Shown: piece after piece, positions 1 to 8,560 of the stretch
How the letters are laid out: every line of letters starts with the position of its first letter
Position numbering within the stretch: position 1 is the first letter of the stretch
From: Cryomorpha sp963741985
Lineage (GTDB): Bacteria; Bacteroidota; Bacteroidia; Flavobacteriales_D; Cryomorphaceae
Assembly: GCA_963741985.1 (NCBI GenBank)
Contig: CAVUKD010000001.1
Coordinates: 496,001 to 560,000 of the forward strand
Length of the DNA: 64,000 nt
Reading direction: 5' to 3'
Translations under genes and position numbers: made by a program
The notes under the pieces: model-generated
What the model saw: the letters and a program-made list of their open reading frames with translations, nothing else
Database searches by the model: none
Told to the model about the DNA's origin: nothing

Positions 1-182
1 ACCGTCTGATCTCTTCGGTATCTACGTTTGGATTGATCTTGCTTAGGCTTTGCTCAAATATATCGGTGAAGACGTTTGTTTCCTTGTTCCAGTGCGTGTC
101 TTTCAACGAAAGGTAATTGATATCCCAATCTGCAGAGATGCAGGATGGTTGGGATTTTCACGCGTGAGTCTTCGTTGAACAT
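1..182 (-). pseudogene. hsdR: Type I restriction enzyme HsdR, N-terminal fragment, frameshifted
   Basis: Reading leftwards from the ATG at 182, the protein starts MFNEDSRVKIPTILHLCRLG, the characteristic opening of HsdR subunits, the ATP-dependent translocase and nuclease of type I restriction systems. After GYQ the frame is lost near position 115; one base over, it continues YLSLKDTHWNKETNVFTDIF and INPNVDTEEIRR, which again fits HsdR N-termini. A single-base insertion (a T in CAATTACC) explains this. The gene runs off the window, so its fate further left is unknown. In the original frame translation stops at a TGA within about 45 codons. No hsdS or hsdM is visible in the window. Confidence 0.75.
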
Positions 183-1140
183 TTGGTCAGGGGGTTATCG
201 CGTGGGTTGGGGTTTGTTGTTCATCGAGGGTATTGAGGGGTAAATATAGTATTGTAGATTGATGGATGCAATTTGGGTGGGAAAGAGAACCTATTAAATT
301 CTGTTTCTGATTTGCATGCATTCCATTTCACCAAGCTGTGAAAGCATTTTTTATCCACATCTAGGATCAAAGACCTGCACAACACATTACTTATCAATAC
401 ATTATTGAGCCAATAAGAAGTTCTCAATTCTTATAAACAATCGACATGTTTAAGGTCAAAAAACTTTACTTTTGGAAGGTGCTGAAAGCCAGTACCGAAA
501 GATCTGAAAAATAAAACCAAAAAAGCGAGGAAAAAAGTTACGAGCCAAACTGAAACTGGCTTATCAATTCAAAATCCATAAAATGGATTATTATGTTTTA
601 AATCGGTTTGTTGTTGCCGACAGGAGAAACCCTAAAAAACAATACCCGATATCACATGAAGTGATAATCGGGTACTTATTAGTTCTAATCGAGATTTATA
701 GACTCTTCAAAGGCTAAATCTCTTAAAAAGGAGAAGTCGCGTGAGCGGCTTCTCTGCTTTTACAAAGCTAAGGTAAATACTTGTTAAAATATGCCAAAAT
801 CAGAGATTAACTTTTGAACAAAAAACAATATATACATAACTGACAAGTAGATATTTACATACGTAAATATTTTTTGTTAACCAACCTCATGAAGACTTTT
901 TAACCCCACTTCTCCGTATTTGCCATGCTTCAGAATAATCTTTCAAAAAATGGACTACCCCTCCAATTCAAAAATTACCATTTATAATTTTAAAAACAGA
1001 CTACATAAAATGGCATAAAGAAGGCTTCTTAAACTCGCTCAATTCGGAAGCCTTCATGTTCTCAATTGTTCAAATGGAATAAAAGAATTAGGAGCAGGTA
1101 GCACCGATTAATAAACGCAGTATAGTAGATGAATTTCAAT
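183..1140. other. Gene-poor stretch with hairpins
   Basis: I find no convincing gene here; short open frames on both strands lack family resemblance. Visible structure: a TACTTTTG promoter-like box at 467-474 (plus strand), a strong hairpin at 643-674 (TACCCGAT-ATCAC paired with GTGAT-ATCGGGTA), a second hairpin near 728-756 (AGAAGTCGC/GCGGCTTCT) and a third near 1019-1054 (GAAGGCTTC/GAAGCCTTC). These could be terminators or a small RNA. A 44-codon frame starting at 582 overlaps the first hairpin and is probably chance. Confidence 0.4.
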
Positions 1141-3350
1141 CTATTTTAATTTTATTTCTACTGAATTTTCAGGCATATTAAATTTCTCCATAACATTTGC
1201 AATCCTTGTCATACAATTAGATGCTGAAATATTAATATGGATAAAAAGTAAGTCGTCATTTAATTCTTTCACCTTATCCCAAACCTTACCATCAAAAGTT
1301 TTATATCGACTTGACAAATCAACGTTAGAATCAATTAAATTCCTTTAAATTGCCCCATTTTAAAATGGTTTCGTCACGTCTGAACATTTCGAGTTGATTA
1401 TCAAAAATGAATTCGAAATCATATTCAGGTTTGTCTCTTAAATATTTTAAAAACTTAATAAACACATCTTGCCAAGAATTAACCTTAATAATATCATCAA
1501 AAATATGAAGTTCGACTGGTTTGTTTCCTTCTGCCATATTCACCTGCATCATGAATCTAATGGAGAAAATGAAGTGTTTTCAATTGTTTGAGTATTCCAG
1601 TTTGCTTTTCTTTGTATTGTTCAGGCAATGGGAAAGTATTCAATGAAACCAATTCGTCATATTTGTCTGATGCTCCTTTATGCTTTGCTCATTCCAAGTG
1701 TTTCTATTGATAACGTCTAAGTCTATAATTAAGTGAAGAAGTGTTCAGTTTCTTTTCTTTATTTCAAAAGATTTGTTGCCTATTTCACTATTAAATTCTG
1801 TGAGAATAAGATTGCCAATATTGTGAAGATAATTTTTGTGAATTTCATCAAAATTATCTCCTAATTCTACTTTCCAATTGTCATCCAATTTTTGAGGCAT
1901 TATATGTTCAATTGTAATTTTTGGATTACGAAAATCAACGGCCACTTTAGAATTATGTTCTTCAATCTTGCCTAAAATGAGTTTTGAATATTGTTTTAAA
2001 CTTTCATAAAAATTCATTGATAGTTAAGGTATTCATCATCTCGGTGTTGTTAGGCAATCTCAGCCTATAAAACATATTTGTTAAAAGCTCAAACATTGAA
2101 ATACTTCCGTTGGCTAGACCCTTCTATTTTTTTGCTTAATAAAACAATGTTCTTATTTTCCCCTTGAGTTAACCCTAATACTCTTCGTCTAATTAAATAG
2201 ATTCTTATTGCTTTCAAAGTCGAAATTAGTATTTCGTCACTTAACTTTAAATTGTTTATGGTGTATTGATGATACTCCAATAGTCCTAAAACAAAAGGCT
2301 TAAAAGCTTCTGCCTTTATATCGTGGAAGATATTTCTTAGTAATTCTTTGATTTCTTTGTCTTTGTAATTATTACTCGAAATTGTATCATTGTTAATTTC
2401 AGTAATAATCCACTTATAACACTTTACAAAACGAACAATGTCATTTATAAAGGCATTATGGTTTTCAAAGCTTGTTTCTACAAATTCCTTAAACTGTTGG
2501 TAGAGTTCCTTAGTATTGTTATCGCTTACAACTTTTAAAGAACTAGCAGTTTTATATTGCAAATAATCTCGGAAAAATTTGGATGTATTGTCGTTGAGGA
2601 CTACTTCAATTTTTGGATGCCATATCTTTTCATAAATATCTGATTGATTTTTACTTTCCATATTTAGCAACACAAAATTTCTCACAAGGTCAGATAATGT
2701 AAGAGGTTTGCCCAATGAATTAAGAGTTTCAAATATTATTTGAGGGTCTTCACCCTTAAATGGTCTTTCATCTAAAAAAATTACTGCTACATTCATTCTT
2801 TGTATTGCAATAATATAATGTTCAAAAACTACATCAGGATTTAGCCTTTTCTTTTCATTGATTAATTTTTTAAGTAGATTCATATGAGTTATTAATAACT
2901 CCTGGGCTAGGCTTGGTTTTTATTTACGAGATGCTTTATAGGAATCCCAATCTTTCGTGACTTGTTTAAGTTTTATCTTGTCTTGAAACGATGATGAATT
3001 ATTCGTCAAATAATTTTGAGTTATAAAATCTTGTTTTATCGGGTCTGTTTCTGAATCTCTAAAGCGATTAAGAAAATTAGTGTTGTTGTAAGTCTTTGCT
3101 GACCATCAACTATTACCGATTTATTTGCAAACCCAGCTTTCTCTTCTTTAATTACAACTGTTCCAAAAAAGTGCTCTAATTTGTCATGTTGTTTGGAATC
3201 CAATTCTGATTCAATTATTCTCGATATGTCACTAAAATATCTTTCGATTTCAGGTCTACCCCAAGCATAAGCTCTTTGAAAAGGTGGAATAAAAAATGAA
3301 GTTGCATTTTTAGCTAATACGTCATTTATTGAATGGCTTTCTGTTTTCAT
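1141..3350 (-). pseudogene. GmrSD-type type IV restriction enzyme (DUF262/DUF1524), multiply frameshifted
   Basis: GmrSD proteins cleave modified (glucosylated or hydroxymethylated) phage DNA. Pieces of one such protein lie in order on the minus strand. At 3350-3036 is the DUF262 start, with FIPPFQRAYAWGRPEIERYF and the hallmark VDGQQRLTTTLIFL. At 2883-2089 is the middle helical part, with IFETLNSLGKPLTLSDLVRN. At 2017-1745 is the DUF1524 nuclease region, with ITIEHIMPQ and NIGNLILTEFNSEIGNKSFE, followed in a shifted frame by DVINRNTWNEQSIKEHQ. At 1552-1331 and then 1330-1141 is the C-terminal extension, whose two halves join only after a +1 shift at NLKEF/NLIDSNVD. At least four frameshifts are needed (near 3060, 2890, 1750 and 1345), so the gene is dead unless the assembly is faulty. 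It sits next to the broken hsdR. Confidence 0.85.
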
Positions 3351-3473
3351 CTATTTCGTTTATTGTTCAATTCTCAGTTCGATCTTGTTTGGGAAGTGTC
3401 TAACGGTAGAATATGTGGCCCAAATTCAAAGAGCTCGATGTCCCTGCATGGATTCAACTTTAATATCATCCTT

Positions 3474-3974
3474 CTAAATACTATCCCGCCACAAGCCTTT
3501 ATTATTCTCCCGTGCTTCTCTCTGCAATTTCAAAAACAGATCTGCATATTTCACATTTGGTGGAACCGTCATTACTGTGGCATATCCGTCCATCATCATT
3601 TGGGCATTAATAAAAGTGCTATCAGGAAGATAGGCATACGCTAGCGTGCTTCCATATCTATCCAATGAATCGACATCATACTTTAAAACAACCAAGGAAT
3701 CTCTTAGGATTTCTTTAATGTGTTTGGATGCCTCTTTACCGAATGGCTCTTCAGGCTTATTAAACACTTTTCGCGATTCCGGGGCATCCACTCCAATCAA
3801 TCTGATCTTCATACCCTTTTTTGAGCCATCAGCTACCCAAAAAGTATCTCCGTCAACGAACTTGGATATCTTATAAGCACCATGCAAACTTTTTACGGGT
3901 GGCTTTTCTATAGTTCTGCAAGAAATTAGTTCAAGCCCAATGATGAAACAGATAATATGTCGGCCATAATGCAT
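3474..3974 (-). CDS. Staphylococcal nuclease-like (SNase) lipoprotein
   Basis: A 166-residue thermonuclease-family protein. The N-terminus has a hydrophobic stretch ending in LISC at about residue 19, a lipoprotein signal, so the enzyme is probably anchored in the envelope. The SNase fold follows: FVDGDTFWV, then KIRLIGVDAPES carrying the first catalytic arginine and calcium-binding aspartate, then LDRYGSTLAYAYL with the second conserved arginine, and a C-terminal ARENNKGLW typical of the family. It likely cleaves nucleic acid at the cell surface for nutrients or defence. It is 16 bp downstream of the broken vWA gene but may be an independent unit. Family assignment is secure; its physiological substrate is inferred. 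Confidence 0.88.
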   Translation of the reverse strand: MHYGRHIICFIIGLELISCRTIEKPPVKSLHGAYKISKFVDGDTFWVADGSKKGMKIRLIGVDAPESRKVFNKPEEPFGKEASKHIKEILRDSLVVLKYDVDSLDRYGSTLAYAYLPDSTFINAQMMMDGYATVMTVPPNVKYADLFLKLQREARENNKGLWRDSI

Positions 3975-3990
3975 TTTCTTTAATACAGCA

Positions 3991-4893
3991 TTATGGATTT
4001 AGAATAAATTCCTGTATGGGTCTATCGAGATTGGTGGGTAAATCGGTTGTCAATAATTCATATCTTGAAACACCCATTTTTTCAAGCCAATCACCCCAAA
4101 ATTTATATATCACATCTTCTTCGTAATCATTTTTTTTATCTGGGTTAATTCCTATTACCAACACTTCCAAATCATTTAAACCAGATGTTGCAGGGATAAA
4201 ACCGATCTTTTCAGAATCCATCTTCTCCTTCCAATTACTACTATCGAGTATGAAATATCTTATTTTCTCAGGCGTTAAATACGATACTTCATTACTTTCT
4301 TCCCGTTTATTATCAACGTGATAGATATATCCGTCTGTAAAAATTACCAATATATTCCTGCAATTTTCTCTCAGGCAATATTTTTTGACCTTATCTTTAA
4401 AAAAACCCCATGTGTCAGAGCCTACATAATGTCCGTCAGCAATAGCTTGTTCGTATATTTTTTGGGCACTATTTTCAAATGTGCTATTGAGTTCTTGAAT
4501 CCTTTCCTTCGTTACATTGGTTCGATCAAACGAACCCTTCATTAAGTCTGCGTATTTATTCATTTCTGCACTCTTGGGCGCAGGATCAAAATATAGTTCT
4601 GAATATAATCGTCAATCGTTCTAACTTTTTTATTCAACAGGTTCTGCTGAAAAGCCATACAAACCGAATTTATTCCGGCAATATCCCTTTTATAATATTC
4701 CATAGCTTCATTGGGATATTTTGTAGGGCTAATTCTGTCCGAAAGATCAAGTAAGAATGAAATATTTAAATTTTGTGTATTTTCAACATGAGGTGGATTT
4801 GTTTTACCTCCTGCCCCATTTTCATTTGCAGAATCCGGAGCACAACCATAAACACAAATAAAATATAGAAAAATTAGTTTGGAAATTCTCCAT
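3991..4893 (-). pseudogene. vWA-domain lipoprotein, frameshifted
   Basis: The ATG overlaps the TAA of the preceding gene (TAATG), but that frame closes after about 23 codons. One base over, the region reads ISKLIFLYFICVYGCAPDS, a lipoprotein signal with cysteine, then NLNISFLLDLSDRISPTKYP, a vWA MIDAS-like strand (DLSDR instead of DxSxS). At about 4575 the frame must shift again to join DPAPKSAE-MNKYADLMKGSF. The remainder (4563-3991) holds the vWA core NILVIFTDGYIYHVDNK and ends in IQEFILNP. Two shifts are therefore needed: either a recent pseudogene or sequencing error in a T- and A-rich stretch. It is the third member of the TerB, membrane-protein, vWA unit and would be its outer, periplasm-facing partner. 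Confidence 0.7.
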
Positions 4894-6206
4894 TATTCCG
4901 CTTGTCGTAATGTTTCAGACTCTACAATTTCTTTCAAAGCGTCATCACCCTTCCAGTTAATCTCAATTTCATCAAGATGTGCAATGCTGCAATTATGTGT
5001 TGCTTCAAAGAGCTCACGTTTCTTTTTATTTTCAGTCATCAATTCTTTTTGAACGGCCATCATCCATCCTTTCACATACTCAGAATGATGTTCCAAATAA
5101 TCTTTAGTTGGAAAGAAAATGGATGACAGACTGTTTTGCTCGCTCACAAGTTCTTCTTTCAGTTCAGAAATCCCTGCCGAAATTTCAGAACTTTCTATTT
5201 TTAAATCGTCGATCTGCGCTTGAATATTCACTTTTTTTTGTGCTAATCCATGTATGAATATTTTGATCTTATCGAAATTCTCATATTCCTTCATTACAAA
5301 ATCAAATACCAATCCCCAAATTACGTATACCACGAATCCGGCAAAAATAATTCCCCAGAATTCTATAGATTGCAAAGCTATACCCATATTAAAATCTGGA
5401 CTGTTTAATGTTCTGTTAAATTCATAAATCTTGAACTCAATGAGATATGCAAGTATCATATCGAAAAGCAGCGTTACCGTGAATAAGCCGACAATCTTAA
5501 ATATTCCTTTTTTGCCTTCCTTCAGAAACATGTGAACTAAATAACCTAAGCCCATAAATACAAAGGGAATTGTTCCCACAAAAACAGCCTCCAAAAAACC
5601 ATCTTGAATCGCTTTTGTAAATGCTTGTCCATCGAAGATTGCCGCAGTTATACTGCTCGTTTCAAAATCTTTGAAAAAGGCACTATAACTTGCCGATACA
5701 TAAAATACGAGAAGATAAATAGTAATTGGCAGGAGTAGAAAAAGGCCAATATAAAATTGCGCTTTAGGTTTCCGAGAAACCTCCACTCCATAGCGCATAG
5801 GATCAACCTTAACCTGGCTTATATCGTTGTCTATTTTTGTAATAGCCTCTTTGTGATTTTCAATTTTATCCTTTTTAATACTCAAAAGTGCATTTCGTTT
5901 TTCAATATCTGCTTCCAGAGAAGAAATCTTAATACGTATTGGCTGTTTTTGCTCATCCTGATACTTTTCATCTCCGCGAACTGCTGCTTTAAATTTTTGA
6001 TATAAATCTTGAAGACACTCTTTGAAAATATGTACCTCACCAAGCGCACTTACAGCATCACCATGACCTTTTTGAAAGATCGTCATTCTCTCCCCAATTA
6101 CCTGAGAGTAGTTAATATACTTTTTGGTGCCTTCTTCGTTATCATTAGTTACAACTTTAAGTTCAGCAGCTGGTTTTAGTTTAACGAGGTCTCTTAAAGA
6201 TTTCAT
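4893..6206 (-). CDS. Four-TM membrane protein with coiled coils, TerB-linked
   Basis: 437 residues of no family I recognise. After a charged N-terminal 90 residues comes a coiled coil (about 92-132), then four membrane segments near residues 151-171, 207-226, 237-257 and 284-304, then a second coiled coil (about 315-375) and a charged tail ending ESETLRQAE. The arrangement, with helical arms on both sides of a membrane core, suggests a membrane scaffold or mechanically coupled complex rather than a solute transporter. It lies 9 bp after the TerB-like gene and its stop overlaps the start of the vWA lipoprotein gene, so the three are almost surely co-translated and may form one envelope complex. 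The function is unknown. Confidence 0.7.
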   Translation of the reverse strand: MKSLRDLVKLKPAAELKVVTNDNEEGTKKYINYSQVIGERMTIFQKGHGDAVSALGEVHIFKECLQDLYQKFKAAVRGDEKYQDEQKQPIRIKISSLEADIEKRNALLSIKKDKIENHKEAITKIDNDISQVKVDPMRYGVEVSRKPKAQFYIGLFLLLPITIYLLVFYVSASYSAFFKDFETSSITAAIFDGQAFTKAIQDGFLEAVFVGTIPFVFMGLGYLVHMFLKEGKKGIFKIVGLFTVTLLFDMILAYLIEFKIYEFNRTLNSPDFNMGIALQSIEFWGIIFAGFVVYVIWGLVFDFVMKEYENFDKIKIFIHGLAQKKVNIQAQIDDLKIESSEISAGISELKEELVSEQNSLSSIFFPTKDYLEHHSEYVKGWMMAVQKELMTENKKKRELFEATHNCSIAHLDEIEINWKGDDALKEIVESETLRQAE

Positions 6207-6215
6207 AATCGTTAT

Positions 6216-6614
6216 TTAGCTAAGTTCGGCAATCATTTCATTTAGTGGTTTCTTATCCTTTGCAGCTTGAAGTAAATAATCAGAAAGCTGTTCGATATTT
6301 TCTTCTTCAAAGCCAAATTTTCTGCAGAACTTATGAAGTGTGACTTTTTCATCTTCAGTTACTACACCGTCTGCCCATATAAGCTTACTCAAGTCGAATA
6401 AATATTCAAGCTTAGTTTCCAACTTTTCAGGAATGGCAATATTTCCTGTATGTCCCAAGAAAAGCTTATCCAAATCGTCAGAAGAAATTCCCCTCTCTTC
6501 AGCGAAGTTGTACAGCATTTTTAATTCGGATGGTGAAAAATCTCCGTCCGTAATAGCCATTTGATAAAGACGAATAAAATGTCCCTTTAATTCGGCCGTG
6601 ATAGATTCCATCAT
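6216..6614 (-). CDS. TerB-like protein
   Basis: 132 residues, all-helical. The pattern LYQMAITDGDFSPSELKMLY near the start and LIWADGVVTEDEKVTLHKFC about 75 residues later is the internally duplicated, metal-binding acidic helix pair of the TerB family (two DG-x-x-(S/T)-x-x-E motifs). TerB proteins are cytosolic components of tellurite and phage-inhibition stress systems, often linked to membrane partners and vWA proteins. Here it is the first gene of a unit with a four-TM protein and a vWA lipoprotein. No terC, terD or terZ homologue is in the window. A second TerB-like gene lies at 15787-16254. Family is clear; role is inferred from context. Confidence 0.8.
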   Translation of the reverse strand: MMESITAELKGHFIRLYQMAITDGDFSPSELKMLYNFAEERGISSDDLDKLFLGHTGNIAIPEKLETKLEYLFDLSKLIWADGVVTEDEKVTLHKFCRKFGFEEENIEQLSDYLLQAAKDKKPLNEMIAELS

Positions 6615-7043
6615 GATTTTGGTCTGTTTTAGCGATTTAATTTACACTCTCGTCTGTCAAATATATTTTATTTGACCGATAAATGAAACTTATTGATAGA
6701 GAATTTACTGAAGTAATAAATTGAAACGAGATCTTAATGTATCGTTATTTAAAATCTCCGCTCCACTGTATTTTGAAGTACTACGGAATAATCCTTCAAA
6801 AACAGACCACCCACAATCCTCCAAACCTGCCAATTAAAATTCAAAAAAAGTCCTCCTAAAATAGCGCAAGAAATGCTGATACAACTATCCTATTTCAAAT
6901 AAGCGCGTGCAAATAGTCAGCCGAATCATTGAGGCCATTTTTGCGGAAGCGAACCTGTCTGAATCAGGATTTTCTTGATTTGTGGATTTCCTTGATTTAA
7001 TTTCGACACCATCAATTATAAATCATCCAAACTATCCCACACC
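6615..7043. other. Intergenic stretch, no gene seen
   Basis: About 430 bp upstream of the TerB-like gene. It presumably carries that gene's promoter, but no clean TAnnTTTG box is placed at the usual distance. At about 6957-6998 there is AATCAGGATTTTCTTGATTT, which is related to the 45-bp repeats around the GxxExxY gene but in the opposite orientation. No coding signal was found. Confidence 0.4.
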
Positions 7044-7088
7044 AAATCCTCCTTATCCCCTAATCCTGAAAATCCTGATTCTGACAAT
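7044..7088 (-). repeat. 45-bp GxxExxY-associated repeat, copy 1 (downstream)
   Basis: First of four near-identical 45-bp copies (others 7530-7574, 7583-7627, 7648-7692). On the minus strand each begins ATTGTC(A/G)GAATCAGGATT and ends GATAAGGAGGATTT. This copy lies just after the stop codon of the GxxExxY gene, the other three lie before it. Confidence 0.85.
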
Positions 7089-7096
7089 TTTCCACT

Positions 7097-7528
7097 TCAA
7101 CTATTTTCTTGATTCAGTTTGGGATTATAGATTTTCTTAAACTGCAAACTCTTGCCACCAAAATTGATCAACAAACCAATGGGTTTGTTATACGCCACTA
7201 CATAATTCTTTGCTTGGGCCAAGTGCACATCTTCCAGCGAAACCAATGCTTTCAACTCCACAATAACCTGATCTTCCACCACAAAATCCGCTCTTCGGGA
7301 ACCCACATTTATGCCTTCGTAATAAATAAAGTGTTCATCTTCTCTTTTAAAAGAGAGACCCGCAGATTTCAACTCAATAGCAAGACAGCGCTGATATATT
7401 ACTTCCTGAAAACCATTGCCAAGGGTATTGTGTATCTTCATTGCACAACCGTTAATCTTATATGTGATTTCATCGAGTTTCATTTTTTGTTCGTTGATGT
7501 ACAGCTCCAAATTTTGTACAACATACAT
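7097..7528 (-). CDS. GxxExxY family protein
   Basis: 143 residues from the ATG at 7528 (MYVVQNLELYINEQ). The family motif is at LGNGFQEVIYQRCLAIEL (GFQEVIY = GxxExxY), followed by the nuclease-like SRRADFVVEDQVIVELKAL, which resembles the D-ExK core of PD-(D/E)XK enzymes, and YVVAYNKPIGLLINFGGKSL. The biochemical function of the family is not established; a nucleic-acid-cleaving role is inferred from the motif. The open frame continues upstream into a 45-bp repeat, but this start is preferred because the repeat supplies AAGGAGGA (7533-7540) five bases before ATG, an unusually strong Shine-Dalgarno for a Bacteroidota gene. A still shorter start at MKLDEITYKING is possible. Confidence 0.85.
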   Translation of the reverse strand: MYVVQNLELYINEQKMKLDEITYKINGCAMKIHNTLGNGFQEVIYQRCLAIELKSAGLSFKREDEHFIYYEGINVGSRRADFVVEDQVIVELKALVSLEDVHLAQAKNYVVAYNKPIGLLINFGGKSLQFKKIYNPKLNQENS

Positions 7529-7529
7529 C

Positions 7530-7692
7530 AAATCCTCCTTATCCTCTAATCCTATGAATCCTGATTCTGACAATTTCCAGCGAAATCCTCCTTATCCTCT
7601 AATCCTGTGAATCCTGATTCTGACAATTTACCGACAAATCTCCCCTCAAATCCTCCTTATCCTCCAATCCTGAAAATCCTGATTCCGACAAT
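7530..7692 (-). repeat. Three tandem 45-bp repeats upstream of the GxxExxY gene
   Basis: Copies at 7530-7574, 7583-7627 and 7648-7692 are nearly identical, separated by 8 and 20 bp. Each contains AAGGAGGA near its end in the minus-strand direction. The innermost copy delivers this as the ribosome-binding site of the GxxExxY gene. The units could be duplicated leader segments or relics of repeated insertion of the same cassette. Confidence 0.85.
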
Positions 7693-7737
7693 GTGGGAGA
7701 ATGAAAGTGAGTGAACACAGAATACCCCCCTGCCCCC

Positions 7738-7944
7738 TCAATCATACTCCCCCATCAACCCCGATTTATAAAGCTCCTCGTATCGAATCTGATTATCATC
7801 AAACCACATTTGATCCATCGCCGGCAAAAGGTCTTCGGGAAAATCTCCGCGTTCGATCTCTTCGTAGTCCATCGCTCGCTTCAACCGTTCAAAGTCTTTT
7901 CGCGAAAGCGGTAATTTTATTTTGAACAATTCTTCTTTTTTCAT
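7738..7944 (-). CDS. 68-aa hypothetical protein, paralogue of 10041-10247
   Basis: Small soluble protein beginning MKKEELFKIKLPLSRKDFER and containing FPEDLLPAMDQMWFDDNQIR. It is about 75% identical to the 68-residue protein at 10041-10247, with the stretch EDLLPAMDQMWFDDNQIR fully conserved. Such conservation between two copies, with differences concentrated in surface-like charged positions, argues both are real genes. No family is recognised. The length, charge and highly conserved core suggest a small partner-binding protein such as an immunity or antitoxin-like factor, but there is no direct evidence. The neighbour upstream is a zinc-ribbon protein that begins with a similar MKKEE stretch. 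Confidence 0.7.
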   Translation of the reverse strand: MKKEELFKIKLPLSRKDFERLKRAMDYEEIERGDFPEDLLPAMDQMWFDDNQIRYEELYKSGLMGEYD

Positions 7945-8014
7945 TTTTATAGCATTTAGTTGACTTTACTTTAGCAGCAAAAGGCTGGATACTTTTTATC
8001 ATTATCTGAAACTG

Positions 8015-8374
8015 CTAAATCCTTTCATCCTCCCTCCACCTGCCCAGCTGAATTACAATCCCACCAAATCTAAATTCGTCGGCATAGCATTCCTGACCAT
8101 CGATATAGCAAAAATGGGAGTCGAATTTTTCACCGTTGTCACGGTATTCACCGCCAAAGCCACCCGTCCAATCTTCGTTGTAAAAATGTAATGCTCTCCC
8201 CTCCTTATCGGTCGCTTTTTCGGCACATGTACCACAGATGTAATGAGGGTATCTGCTAAAAGGCTTTAGCGGCACATCGCAAAGTGGACATTGATACTTT
8301 TCCGGGATTTTATTTTCGCTGTCGTCGGATGACAACGGCCTCTTGTTATTACATGTTTCTTCCTTTTTCATCAT
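8015..8374 (-). CDS. Small zinc-ribbon protein
   Basis: About 119 residues from MMKKEETCNNKRPLSSDD. A zinc ribbon is visible as CPLCDVPL...YICGTCAEKA (CxxC-x16-CxxC) at about residues 30-53, followed by GRALHFYNEDWTGGFGGEY and FHFCYIDGQECYADEFRFGG-like sequence resembling a small globular domain. The open frame extends upstream to 8677, but that part only translates the 22-bp tandem repeats and is not credible. The start chosen lies 42 bp from a palindrome (8416-8434) shared with two other genes. Its N-terminus (MKKEE...K.PLS..D.E) resembles that of the 68-residue paralogues, suggesting a shared leader or start region. Function unknown. Confidence 0.65.
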   Translation of the reverse strand: MMKKEETCNNKRPLSSDDSENKIPEKYQCPLCDVPLKPFSRYPHYICGTCAEKATDKEGRALHFYNEDWTGGFGGEYRDNGEKFDSHFCYIDGQECYADEFRFGGIVIQLGRWREDERI

Positions 8375-8415
8375 TGATCGACTACATTGATTTGAAACCA
8401 AATGTAAACACCGAC

Positions 8416-8434
8416 AACGTAACCTATTTACGCT
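8416..8434. promoter_or_regulatory. 19-bp palindrome AACGTAA-N5-TTACGCT, candidate operator
   Basis: Near-perfect inverted repeat AACGTAA CCTAT TTACGCT, 42 bp upstream of the zinc-ribbon gene start. Very similar 19-bp sites occur at 10354-10372 and 45115-45133, each upstream of a small minus-strand gene. Likely a dimeric regulator binding site; the regulator is unknown. Confidence 0.6.
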
Positions 8435-8560
8435 AAGCAGTACTGTATAGATAAAACGTCTGCAATATTTTGAACACAGGTTCTCGAGACAAACCCTTTC
8501 TATATTAGCGGCAGATATTCCCATCATAGATACAAGTTTTGATGGATACCGGCACGAGTC

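Noticed and set aside
221..427. Small open frame upstream of hsdR
   Set aside because: No family resemblance and no conserved composition; it overlaps the probable hsdR promoter.
6216..6614. Full tellurite resistance operon
   Set aside because: Only TerB-like proteins are found; no terC, terD or terZ gene is present, so tellurite resistance as such is not supported.
7530..7692. CRISPR array (45-bp repeats)
   Set aside because: Only three units with 8-20 bp gaps, no spacer-length regularity; the repeat is tied to the GxxExxY gene.
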